Positions 1 to 5,791 of a stretch of DNA of 5,791 nt are shown here, one piece after another. Position numbers and translations under genes: made by a program. Below the pieces are notes generated by a model, which worked only from the letters and a program-made list of their open reading frames with translations, was not told the DNA's origin and made no database searches. Within the stretch, counting starts at the first letter, position 1; each line of letters starts with the position of its first letter. The DNA comes from Acidobacteriaceae bacterium (GTDB taxonomy: Bacteria > Acidobacteriota > Terriglobia > Terriglobales > Acidobacteriaceae). The stretch spans positions 1 to 5,791 of the forward strand of contig PKYX01000028.1 in the NCBI GenBank assembly GCA_003132825.1, read 5' to 3'.

Positions 1-281
1 TGGACTGGGCGGTTGAAGATCGATCCTACGTAGACGACCTCATCGAGTTCGAATCGCGTGTGAATGATGTGTGGCGTCGGCATGATGACGCGGTCATCTG
101 CACCTATCATCTTTCGAAGTTCGGAGGAGACACAGTGATCGACATCATGCGGACCCATCCGATGATCATCATCGGAGGCATTCTTCAGCACAATCCGTTC
201 TTCGTACCGCCGGAAGAGTTTCTGCGTGAAGTTCGCGGACGGCGGGCCGAGCGGACTGTGTCGCCTTCGGCGGCAGCCTAA
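1..281 (+). CDS. MEDS-domain sensory protein, C-terminal part (5' end outside window)
   Basis: The frame is open from base 3 to the TAA at 279-281 and encodes about 92 residues of a protein that begins before the window. The translation contains CTYHLSKFGGDTVIDI, then RTHPMIIIGG and NPFFVPPEEFL. These match my memory of the end of the MEDS domain (methanogen/methylotroph DcmR sensory domain): a YEARVN-like helix, C-x-Y, a THP-x-(I/V)-I-G-G strand and the PPEEFL tail. MEDS proteins are thought to sense small molecules, and DcmR of methylotrophs regulates dichloromethane use; the ligand here cannot be read. No output domain follows, so this is either a stand-alone sensor or one whose partner domain lies upstream. 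The stop lies one base before the kinase ATG at 283, which suggests one transcript and coupled translation. Family call is fairly sure; role is inferred. Confidence 0.78.
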   Translation, partial: DWAVEDRSYVDDLIEFESRVNDVWRRHDDAVICTYHLSKFGGDTVIDIMRTHPMIIIGGILQHNPFFVPPEEFLREVRGRRAERTVSPSAAA

Positions 282-282
282 G

Positions 283-2877
283 ATGGAAGGGTCCCGCGAA
301 CATCCCGCGCAGGAGATTAAGCGCCTTCAGCGCTGCAATAATGATCTGGTCAGCGTCCTCGCTCTTCCTGCCATGTGGGCTGGTGCCGAGGCATCCCAGA
401 TTGTTCATACCTTGCTCGACGCGCTTCTGAGTATGCTCCACCTGGATCTCGCGTATATACGGTTGAAAGACCCCGTCGGCGACGCGCCCCTCGAAACGGT
501 TCGGATCGCGCAATCGCGAAAACTGATGTTCCGACCGCAAGAAATCTGCGATGCGCTCAACCACTGTTTGGGCGATGACCCGCAGAAATGGCCTCCGCTG
601 GCACGGAACCGCATTGGAGACGAAGACATTTCAATCGTACCCTTACGACTGGGGGTGCAGGGCGAGATCGGCGTAATCGTAGCCGGGTCTAAGCGAGCGG
701 ACTTCCCGGGGCAGTCCGAGAAGCTTCTTCTGAGCGTGGCGGCGAATCAGGCGTCGATCGGACTGCAAGAGGCACGGCTCCTGAGCCAACAAAAGCGGGT
801 CGCTAGCGAACTCGATCAACGGGTCGTTCAACGAACTGCCGAACTTGCCGCAGCCAACCAAGAGCTCAAAAGGGAACTTGCTGAACGCACACTGGTGGAA
901 GACAGGCTCCGGCAAGAGGAGAGGGAACTCAAGCGCACTGAGGTCCGTAAGGCAGCCATCTTGGACTCGGCGCTCGACTGCATTGTGACGATCGATCACG
1001 AGGGCTTGATCACTGAGTTCAATCCGGCGGCGGAGCACACTTTTGGCTACCATCGGGATGAAGTCTTGGGAAAGCATCTGGCCGACGTCATCATTCCACC
1101 GTCACTCCGGGAGAAGCACCGGCAAGGGTTCGCTCGCTATCTGGCGACCGGCGAGGCCCAAGTGCTCGGGAGACGTGTCGAGATGACGGCGTTACGTGCC
1201 GACGGGAGTGAATTCCCGGTGGAGCTCACGATCACACGCACCCCGCTGGACGGACCGCCGTCCTTCACCGGCTACTTGCGCGACATAACTGAACACAAGC
1301 GAAACGAAAACGCTTTACGTGATGCACACGCGCAGGTCGCACGGAGCGAGGAGCGGTGGCGCTCTGTTTTCGAGAACTCAGCCATCGGTGTTGCACTCAC
1401 TGACCTCAACGGTCGATTTCTTGTCACCAACCGCGTGTACCAGGGGATGCTGGGTTATACCGAAGAAGAATTGCAGAAGCTCTCTTTTCTCGACATCACC
1501 CATGAAGAGGACTTCGAAGCGAACCGGACGCTCATCGCGGAGCTGTTGGCGGGAAAGCGCCAGCAGTTTCAGATCGAGAAGCAATATCGGCGGAAGAACG
1601 GCAGTCTGGTGTGGGTGCGCAACAATGTTTCAGTGGTGCCGGGCACAGAGCGAGTGCCGCGATTCCTCATGGCGCTCTCCGAGGACATTACAGAACGCAA
1701 ACTGGCGGAAGAGAAGTTGCGCCGTAGTGAGGCATTCCTCGCAGGAGGCCAACGCCTAAGCTTAACCGGCAACTTTTCCTGGCGTCTGGACACGGACGAA
1801 ATCACGTTTTCAGAGGAGGCCTGTCGCATCTTCGAGTTTGAGCGGGACGCGCTAGTGACCCTCGAGCGGATTGCTAGCCGGGTCCACTCGGAAGATATCC
1901 CGTTGTTGTCTGAAAAGATCGAGGGGGCGCGACTTGGCGGCGGTGAACAGGACTACCAAATCCGGTTGCGGATGCCGGACGACTCGGTCAAATACCTGCA
2001 CACGATCTCTCACCGAATCCGAGACCAGGCGGGCCGACTCGAGATCATCGGCGTAGTTCAGGATATGACACAACGCCGATCCTCGGAAGAGGCGCTCAGC
2101 AAAGCCCGATCGGAGCTCACACACGTAGCCAGGATCACGAGTCTCGGAGTTTTGACGGCGTCGATCGCGCACGAAGTCAACCAGCCGCTGTCGGGCATCA
2201 TCACCAACGCCGGCACCTGTCTGCGGATGCTGGCCGCCGACCCTCCCAACGTGGACGGAGCTCGCGAGACCGCCCGGCGCACGATTCGCGATGGCAACCG
2301 TGCCTCGGAGGTGATCACTCGATTGCGCGCGCTCTATGGCAAAAAGGACCCCACGACCGAATCGGTGGATCTGAACGAGGCTACACGAGAGGTGCTTGCG
2401 CTGTCATTGAGCGAACTTCAGAGAAGTCGGGTGATCCTGCGGCTGGAACTTGTCGACGACCTCCCGCTTGTCACAGGCGATCGTGTGCAGCTTCAACAGG
2501 TCATCTTGAATCTCGTAAGGAATGCAGCTGACGCGATGAGCGACGTCGATGATCGTCCGAGGCAGTTGCTGATCAGAACCGAACGAGACGAAGGCGATCG
2601 TGTGCGTCTGACGGTGCAAGATGCGGGAGTCGGGTTCGACGCTAAGGCTATGGACAGACTCTTCGAATCGTTCTACACCACCAAGAATGAAGGTATGGGA
2701 ATCGGACTCTCCATCAGTCGCTCCATTATTGAAAATCATCATGGTCGTCTTTGGGCAACACTGAATAATGGTCCGGGAGCTGCGTTTTCATTCTCTGTTC
2801 CTCGTGGATCCGAGGGTGCAACGGGCGCCGACAGTAATCGCGACATTCCGACTCCTGACGTGACGGATGCGGCGTGA
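283..2877 (+). CDS. Multi-sensor histidine kinase (GAF-PAS-PAS-PAS-HisKA-HATPase)
   Basis: An 864-residue, apparently soluble sensor kinase; I see no membrane segment or signal peptide. Order of domains: GAF-like region (about 30-165), a charged coiled coil (168-220), PAS 1 (222-338), PAS 2 (355-470), PAS 3 of the PAS_3 type (480-598), HisKA (605-680) and HATPase_c (720-845). Each PAS ends in a D-[IM]-T motif. The phosphoacceptor is H630 in the H-box ASIAHEVNQPL. The N-box has N747, the G1 box DAGVGF begins at D780, the F-box reads LFESFYTTK, and the G2 box is G804-M-G-I-G. All are intact, so it should be active. The HEVNQPL H-box places it among FixL-like kinases. An in-frame GTG at 226, with a GGAAG 9 bases upstream, would add 19 residues inside the MEDS gene. 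I prefer ATG 283 because related proteins, as I recall them, start near the EIKRLQR segment. The signal is unknown: no heme or flavin site is evident. The likely partner is the receiver at 3224-3598. Confidence 0.93.
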   Translation: MEGSREHPAQEIKRLQRCNNDLVSVLALPAMWAGAEASQIVHTLLDALLSMLHLDLAYIRLKDPVGDAPLETVRIAQSRKLMFRPQEICDALNHCLGDDPQKWPPLARNRIGDEDISIVPLRLGVQGEIGVIVAGSKRADFPGQSEKLLLSVAANQASIGLQEARLLSQQKRVASELDQRVVQRTAELAAANQELKRELAERTLVEDRLRQEERELKRTEVRKAAILDSALDCIVTIDHEGLITEFNPAAEHTFGYHRDEVLGKHLADVIIPPSLREKHRQGFARYLATGEAQVLGRRVEMTALRADGSEFPVELTITRTPLDGPPSFTGYLRDITEHKRNENALRDAHAQVARSEERWRSVFENSAIGVALTDLNGRFLVTNRVYQGMLGYTEEELQKLSFLDITHEEDFEANRTLIAELLAGKRQQFQIEKQYRRKNGSLVWVRNNVSVVPGTERVPRFLMALSEDITERKLAEEKLRRSEAFLAGGQRLSLTGNFSWRLDTDEITFSEEACRIFEFERDALVTLERIASRVHSEDIPLLSEKIEGARLGGGEQDYQIRLRMPDDSVKYLHTISHRIRDQAGRLEIIGVVQDMTQRRSSEEALSKARSELTHVARITSLGVLTASIAHEVNQPLSGIITNAGTCLRMLAADPPNVDGARETARRTIRDGNRASEVITRLRALYGKKDPTTESVDLNEATREVLALSLSELQRSRVILRLELVDDLPLVTGDRVQLQQVILNLVRNAADAMSDVDDRPRQLLIRTERDEGDRVRLTVQDAGVGFDAKAMDRLFESFYTTKNEGMGIGLSISRSIIENHHGRLWATLNNGPGAAFSFSVPRGSEGATGADSNRDIPTPDVTDAA

Positions 2878-2878
2878 G

Positions 2879-2998
2879 GGATCTGTGTCCTTGCACGAGC
2901 CGTTACCGGATTTACTAGGGGATTTCGGCCTCGCATCGCGCGCGTTCGCGTCTGCCAAGAGTTTTTCGCCTCCGATTGCGGTAAACCAATACTAAAGT
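2879..2998 (+). pseudogene. Decayed fragment of a response-regulator receiver domain
   Basis: Directly after the kinase stop, this stretch reads SV..EPLPDLLGDFGLASRAFAS. It then needs a one-base shift near 2955 to continue as EFFASDCGKP. The intact receiver downstream reads ESLPDLLKEFGFAARAFSS then EEFLASDCVGQ at residues 19-49, so this is a second, broken copy of receiver helix 1 to helix 2. DNA agrees: 2957-2980 matches 3332-3355 with only three mismatches and no gap. Visible damage is an extra two codons near 2888, a one-base loss near 2955, and no recognisable sequence for the phosphoacceptor Asp, the Thr or the Lys of the later receiver. The acidic N-terminal strand would fall in the kinase 3' end and is not clearly recognisable. 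It most likely is the former cognate regulator of the upstream kinase, or a duplicate of the present one. It encodes nothing functional. Confidence 0.8.
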
Positions 2999-3067
2999 GC
3001 AATAGACAGCGCCTCCCGGAGTGGCGCAGCCTCGTGTTGTGGAGTACCGCCAGGAAAGGATCCTTGC

Positions 3068-3223
3068 GAAAACGAGTTCAGCCTCGTGGTTAATGCGCTG
3101 CCCGGATTGGTATGGAAGGAATTCCCTGACGGGCCCATCGACTTTCCCAACCAACGCCAGTGCGAATACACCAGTTTCAGCGTTCCCGAGGCCTGGCTGT
3201 GGGCGCGGGCGCATGAAAAATCT
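3068..3223 (+). pseudogene. PAS-domain remnant (N-terminal half) in frame with the receiver
   Basis: Read in the frame of the following regulator, this stretch gives NEFSLVVNALPGLVW, a PDG turn, DFPNQRQCEYT, and SVPEAWLWARAH. That is the start of a sensor-kinase PAS domain of the type usually written LVVDALPGLVW..PDG..DFLNQRW.EYTG. It stops about 45-50 residues in, where a PAS domain would continue with an IHPED-like segment, and runs without a stop codon into ATG 3224 of the receiver. Kinase core boxes are absent. Upstream, a possible continuation YRQERIL is in another frame, suggesting a frameshift near 3065. I read it as what remains of a second kinase gene, deleted to its N-terminal PAS half. 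A GTG at 3086 could start a 170-residue PAS-remnant/receiver fusion, so expression as a fusion cannot be excluded. Confidence 0.65.
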
Positions 3224-3598
3224 ATGACAGTCACGCGTTCGCTTGTGTCGGTGGTCGATGACGACGAATCTGTGCGTGAGTCGCTACCCGACTTGCTAAA
3301 GGAGTTCGGCTTTGCAGCCCGCGCGTTCTCGTCGCCGGAAGAGTTCCTCGCGTCCGATTGCGTCGGCCAAACCAAATGTTTGATCCTCGATATCGCCATG
3401 CCGGGGATGAGCGGACCCGACCTTCAGCGGGAATTGAAGCTTCGCAGGCAGGAGATTCCGATCATCTTCATCACCGCTAGCACAGATCAGACTGTTCGCC
3501 CGCGACTACTCGAACAGGGTGCGGTGGATTGCCTGTTCAAGCCATTCAGCGACACGGCTCTGCTTGCGGCACTCAATGCCGCAATTCAACTGCGCTGA
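3224..3598 (+). CDS. Stand-alone receiver-domain response regulator
   Basis: 124 residues forming one complete receiver domain and nothing else. The acidic pocket is D12-D13 in SVVDDDES, the phosphoacceptor is D56 in LILDIAMPGMSG, the switch Thr is T84 in IFITAS, and the conserved Lys is K106 in LFKPF. The sequence ends just after helix 5, so there is no HTH or enzymatic output. It would act by protein contact, as a phosphate sink, or as an intermediate in a phosphorelay. Receivers of this N-terminal type (SLVSVVDDDESVRESLPDLL) typically sit behind HEVNQPL-type kinases, so the 283-2877 kinase is the probable partner. ATG 3224 fits the family start, but no clear Shine-Dalgarno precedes it. A 5-codon ORF at 3213-3227 overlaps the ATG, and an in-frame GTG at 3086 offers a longer form through the PAS remnant. 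Confidence 0.92.
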   Translation: MTVTRSLVSVVDDDESVRESLPDLLKEFGFAARAFSSPEEFLASDCVGQTKCLILDIAMPGMSGPDLQRELKLRRQEIPIIFITASTDQTVRPRLLEQGAVDCLFKPFSDTALLAALNAAIQLR

Positions 3599-3637
3599 GA
3601 GATCCCCTACCTGGCTTGCACGCTAAGAGGATATGAA

Positions 3638-3835
3638 ATGAATTTAGCGAGCGTACCTCATCGTGAACCGAGGCCGTCACCCATGTCGCATGCCGCACCA
3701 GTCGTCTGTAGACCTAAGGTCGGGATGCGTTTCAAATACCAGGCAGCGACGTCCGGGTTGCCCGCTGGGGATTCGTCTCCTTGCATGAGCAGCCAATCGC
3801 TACTTAGCGATCCTACGGGGCTCATGATAGACTAA
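3638..3835 (+). CDS. Doubtful 65-residue hypothetical ORF in the receiver/antitoxin spacer
   Basis: The spacer between the receiver and the antitoxin (3599-3862) has only this candidate on the + strand. In its favour is a good AAGAGG at 3625-3630, seven bases before ATG 3638. Against it, the translation is rich in Pro, Ser and Arg, has no motif or predicted secondary-structure pattern I recognise, and its end runs through the putative antitoxin operator. A competing 55-residue ORF lies on the opposite strand (3825 down to 3658), also unrecognised. I recognise neither as a family. The spacer may equally be non-coding debris; no terminator hairpin followed by a T-run is visible after the receiver stop. 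Confidence 0.15.
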   Translation: MNLASVPHREPRPSPMSHAAPVVCRPKVGMRFKYQAATSGLPAGDSSPCMSSQSLLSDPTGLMID

Positions 3836-3852
3836 GTCAGATGAACTAAGTC
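3796..3852 (+). promoter_or_regulatory. Putative toxin-antitoxin operator: palindrome plus CTAAGT boxes
   Basis: A perfect inverted repeat ATCGCTA-CT-TAGCGAT spans 3796-3811. It is followed by two identical direct repeats ACTAAGTC at 3831-3838 and 3845-3852, 14 bases apart start to start. The core CTAAGT therefore occurs three times, once inverted inside the palindrome (3802-3807), all within 67 bases upstream of the antitoxin ATG at 3863. Phd/YefM antitoxins normally bind palindromic sites in their own promoter and repress the operon with the toxin as co-repressor, so the position fits. A weak -10-like CATGAT lies at 3823-3828, without a convincing -35. The repeats are seen directly; the operator function is inferred. 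Confidence 0.45.
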
Positions 3853-3862
3853 CAATAACACC

Positions 3863-4108
3863 ATGAAAACCGTGAACATTCACGAAGCGAAAACTCAGCT
3901 CTCGAAACTCATAGAAGAGGCATCCAAGGGTGAGCCGTTCATTATTGCCAAGGCTGGGAAACCAGTCGTAAAGGTCACTGCCCTGAGCGCTCCAACCGGT
4001 GCTCAAGTACGGCGGCTCGGTTTCATGGCGGGGCAGATCTCTGTGCCGGACGACTTTGACCGAATGGGCAAGCAGGAGATCGAGCGAATCTTCGGCGGTG
4101 GTGCATGA
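3863..4108 (+). CDS. Type II antitoxin, Phd/YefM family
   Basis: 81 residues. The N-terminal half, TVNIHEAKTQLSKLIEEA then GEPFIIAKAGKPVVKV, is the Phd/YefM fold that dimerises and binds operator DNA. The C-terminal segment has the VPDDFDRMG..EIERIFGG pattern common in antitoxins paired with PIN-domain toxins; it is expected to wrap around the toxin and block its active site. The stop overlaps the toxin start as ATGA at 4105-4108, so the pair is co-transcribed and translationally coupled. No strong Shine-Dalgarno precedes ATG 3863. The repeats at 3796-3852 are the likely autoregulatory site. Length is normal and the gene looks intact. Confidence 0.92.
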   Translation: MKTVNIHEAKTQLSKLIEEASKGEPFIIAKAGKPVVKVTALSAPTGAQVRRLGFMAGQISVPDDFDRMGKQEIERIFGGGA

Positions 4109-4491
4109 AACTTCTGCTGGATACACATCTTCTCCTCTGGGCTGCCGGTGAACCCCAGCGGCTCTCCAAACGAGCTCGGACCTTGATCGGCAATCCGGAG
4201 AACGAGCTTCTCTTTAGTGCGGCTAGCGTATGGGAAGTGGCAATTAAGCGTGGGTTGGGCCGGGAAGATTTCAAGGTGGATGCGCGGCTGCTGCGCCGCG
4301 GTCTACTCGACAACGGATACAGCGAGTTGCCAATCCTCAGCGATCATGTCGTTGCCACCGAGAGTTTGCCGCTGATTCATAACGATCCCTTCGACAGAAT
4401 CTTAGTGGCACAGGCGACCGTTGAGGGTGTTACGCTGTTGACCATCGATTCGTTGGTGTCGCAGTACCCGGGTCCGATCAGGACAGTTTAG
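4105..4491 (+). CDS. PIN-domain toxin (VapC-like ribonuclease)
   Basis: 128 residues, full length for the family. It starts MKLLLDTHLLLWA, typical of PIN toxins paired with Phd-type antitoxins. The four acidic residues expected to bind Mg/Mn are present: D6 in LLDTH, E44 in SVWEVAIK, D97 in DPFDRILVAQA, and D115 in LLTIDS. Toxins of this type are Mg-dependent endoribonucleases that stop translation by cutting tRNA or rRNA; the target here is unknown. It uses the ATGA overlap with the antitoxin at 4105-4108, a standard way to keep toxin yield below antitoxin yield. No key residue is missing, so it should be active when freed. The pair may act in plasmid- or island-type maintenance or stress response, but no mobility gene is visible nearby. 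Confidence 0.93.
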   Translation: MKLLLDTHLLLWAAGEPQRLSKRARTLIGNPENELLFSAASVWEVAIKRGLGREDFKVDARLLRRGLLDNGYSELPILSDHVVATESLPLIHNDPFDRILVAQATVEGVTLLTIDSLVSQYPGPIRTV

Positions 4492-4533
4492 GAATCCACA
4501 CCTCTTGAGTCGAGAGCAGAAGCGAGAATCTGG

Positions 4534-4561
4534 TTGAGTGCCTGATGCTGGTCGATATCAA
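4534..4561 (+). promoter_or_regulatory. Weak candidate sigma-70-type promoter for the amidase
   Basis: In the 137-base gap between the toxin stop and the amidase ATG there is TTGAGT at 4534-4539 and TATCAA at 4556-4561, 16 bases apart. Each matches the consensus in four of six positions. It lies about 65 bases upstream of the start. In GC-rich bacteria such matches arise easily by chance, so this is only a suggestion. Confidence 0.2.
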
Positions 4562-4628
4562 TAACCGCCCACTTCGACGATAGCTTTGGCAAATAACCTC
4601 GCCACCATTCGATGGTAACGTCCCTCGC

Positions 4629-5791
4629 ATGATCGCAAACAAGCCGACTCGCCGCGAAGTCCTGATGGGAATTGCGGCCACATCGCTCTTCCCCATGGCA
4701 TCGCTGGCAGCTGAGCCCGCCGCCTCCTCGCTCTGTTTCACCAGCGCAGTCGAGATGGCCCAACTCATTCGCGCGAAGAAACTCTCCGCCCGCGAAGCGC
4801 TCGCCGAGCACCTCAAGCAGATCGACCGCGTCAATCCCAAGGTTAACGCTATCGTCACTCTGACGGCGGAGATGGCCACCGAAGCCGCCGCGAAGGCCGA
4901 CGAGATGCAGGCACATAACGTGAAGCTCGGCCCGCTCCACGGCCTCCCCGTGGCTCACAAAGACCTCATCGACACCCGCGGCATCCGCACCACCTATGGA
5001 TCGCCGCTGTTCAAGGACCATGTCCCTACCGAAGACAACATCGTGGTCGATCGCATGCGGTCTGCCGGCGCCATCATCGTCGGCAAGACCAACACCCCCG
5101 AATTCGGCGCAGGCTCGCAGACCTTCAACACCGTCTTCGGCGCAACCCGCAACCCATACGACCTGACCAAAACCTGTGGCGGATCCTCCGGCGGCGCTGC
5201 CGTCGCCCTCGCTTGCGGCATGGTGCCCGTGGCCACCGGCTCCGACGCCGGCGGCTCGCTGCGCAATCCCGGCGCCTTTTGCAACATCGTCGGCTTCCGC
5301 CCCTCCATCGGCCGCGTGCCCAATCCCAAGGCTGGAATTGCCTGGTCGACTCTCAGCACCAGCGGATGCCTTGGCCGCTCCGCTGCCGATCTGGCGCTCG
5401 CGCTCAGCACCATCGCCGGCCCGGACCCCAACACGCCACTCGCCATCAACGAGCCCGGCGAACTCTTCGCGCGACCGCTCGATCGTGGCTTCAAAGGTGT
5501 GCGTGTCGCATGGTTCAAAGACCTCGGCGGCGTCCCCTTCGACCCTCGCGTTCTCGCCGTCGTCGACGCGCACCGCGCCACATTCGAATCGCTCGGCTGC
5601 ATCGTCGAGCAGGTCGAACCTGACTTCTCTCCTGCTGAGATTTCCTTCCGCACCCTCCGCGCGTGGGTCGACGCCACCAACTACGGCACGATGTTGCAAC
5701 AACACCCCGACGCCTTCAAAGACACCCTCAAGGCAGAAATCCAGACAGGCATGCAACTCACGGGCCAGGACATCGCCCGCGCCGAGGTCGC
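4629..5791 (+). CDS. Tat-exported amidase-signature hydrolase (3' end outside window)
   Basis: 387 full codons are present with no stop; the family is usually about 450-550 residues, so perhaps a fifth to a quarter is missing. The N-terminus has a twin-arginine signal, TRREVLMG at 7-14, a hydrophobic stretch, and a likely cleavage site after SLA (25-27), predicting export of the folded enzyme. The amidase-signature triad is complete: K111 in GLPVAHKDLID, cis-Ser S186 in CGGSSGG, and nucleophile S210 in GSDAGGSLRNPG. The 75- and 24-residue spacings equal those of FAAH (K142, S217, S241). It should hydrolyse an amide bond, giving acid plus ammonia or amine; relatives include indoleacetamide, aryl-amide and peptide amidases, and the substrate cannot be told. 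ATG 4629 is chosen because it gives the Tat signal directly, though no strong Shine-Dalgarno is seen. Codons end in C far more than in the upstream signalling genes. It is probably not Glu-tRNA amidotransferase GatA, because that enzyme is cytoplasmic. Confidence 0.93.
   Translation, partial: MIANKPTRREVLMGIAATSLFPMASLAAEPAASSLCFTSAVEMAQLIRAKKLSAREALAEHLKQIDRVNPKVNAIVTLTAEMATEAAAKADEMQAHNVKLGPLHGLPVAHKDLIDTRGIRTTYGSPLFKDHVPTEDNIVVDRMRSAGAIIVGKTNTPEFGAGSQTFNTVFGATRNPYDLTKTCGGSSGGAAVALACGMVPVATGSDAGGSLRNPGAFCNIVGFRPSIGRVPNPKAGIAWSTLSTSGCLGRSAADLALALSTIAGPDPNTPLAINEPGELFARPLDRGFKGVRVAWFKDLGGVPFDPRVLAVVDAHRATFESLGCIVEQVEPDFSPAEISFRTLRAWVDATNYGTMLQQHPDAFKDTLKAEIQTGMQLTGQDIARAEV

Noticed and set aside
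1319..1759. A 146-codon alternative-frame ORF inside the kinase
   Set aside because: It overlaps the clearly conserved PAS 2 domain in another frame and its Arg/Ser-rich translation has no family signature.
3599..3640. Possible terminator after the receiver gene
   Set aside because: No GC-rich hairpin followed by a T-run can be built here.
2886..3790. Near-identical 13-mers TCCTTGCACGAGC (about 2888) and TCCTTGCATGAGC (about 3778) as possible recombination or transposon ends
   Set aside because: The match does not extend beyond 13 bases, no target duplication or transposase is present, and a one-mismatch 13-mer pair is expected by chance in a window of this size.
3796..3811. The ATCGCTA-CT-TAGCGAT palindrome as an intrinsic terminator of the signalling operon
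   Set aside because: The loop would be two bases and no T-run follows, so an operator before the antitoxin explains it better.
4994..5680. A 228-codon minus-strand ORF and a 136-codon + strand ORF (5213-5623) within the amidase
   Set aside because: Both are Arg/Ser/Pro-rich shadows in other frames of the amidase with no recognisable domain.
4488..5756. A 422-codon ORF on the minus strand
   Set aside because: It lies antisense to the amidase, whose + strand frame has a Tat signal and a complete Ser-Ser-Lys triad with correct spacing. The antisense translation is a Gly/Ala/Glu/Val-rich low-complexity product of the high-GC3 codons.

Overview
The window comes from a GC-rich bacterial genome. 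The sensor kinase, its stand-alone receiver and the MEDS protein resemble families I associate with Acidobacteria (Solibacter/Terriglobia type) and with soil Alphaproteobacteria such as Bradyrhizobium. The Tat-exported amidase with strongly C-ending codons fits an acidobacterium slightly better. This assignment is inference from family resemblance only.

Layout, all genes on the + strand. (1) 1-281 is the 3' end of a MEDS-domain sensory protein. (2) 283-2877 is a large GAF-PAS-PAS-PAS-HisKA-HATPase sensor histidine kinase that starts one base after the MEDS stop. (3) 2879-3223 is a scar: a decayed, frameshifted copy of a receiver domain, then the N-terminal half of a PAS domain. (4) 3224-3598 is an intact stand-alone receiver with no output domain. 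(5) 3599-3862 is a spacer with one doubtful small ORF and, at its 3' end, a palindrome and repeated CTAAGT boxes that look like a toxin-antitoxin operator. (6) 3863-4491 is a Phd/YefM antitoxin plus PIN-domain (VapC-like) toxin with an ATGA overlap. (7) 4629 to the window end is a Tat-signal amidase-signature hydrolase with its full Ser-Ser-Lys triad, cut by the window edge.

The first half is a signalling module: MEDS sensor, multi-PAS kinase and a single-domain response regulator that the kinase probably phosphorylates. The debris between kinase and regulator suggests that the locus once held two kinase/receiver pairs in tandem and lost most of the inner receiver and second kinase. The toxin-antitoxin pair is an independent cassette. 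The amidase shows a different, more C-ending codon habit and appears unrelated to the signalling genes. I see no RNA gene, CRISPR array, insertion sequence or convincing intrinsic terminator. Nothing here amounts to a clearly new system; the most informative feature is the degraded tandem two-component locus.
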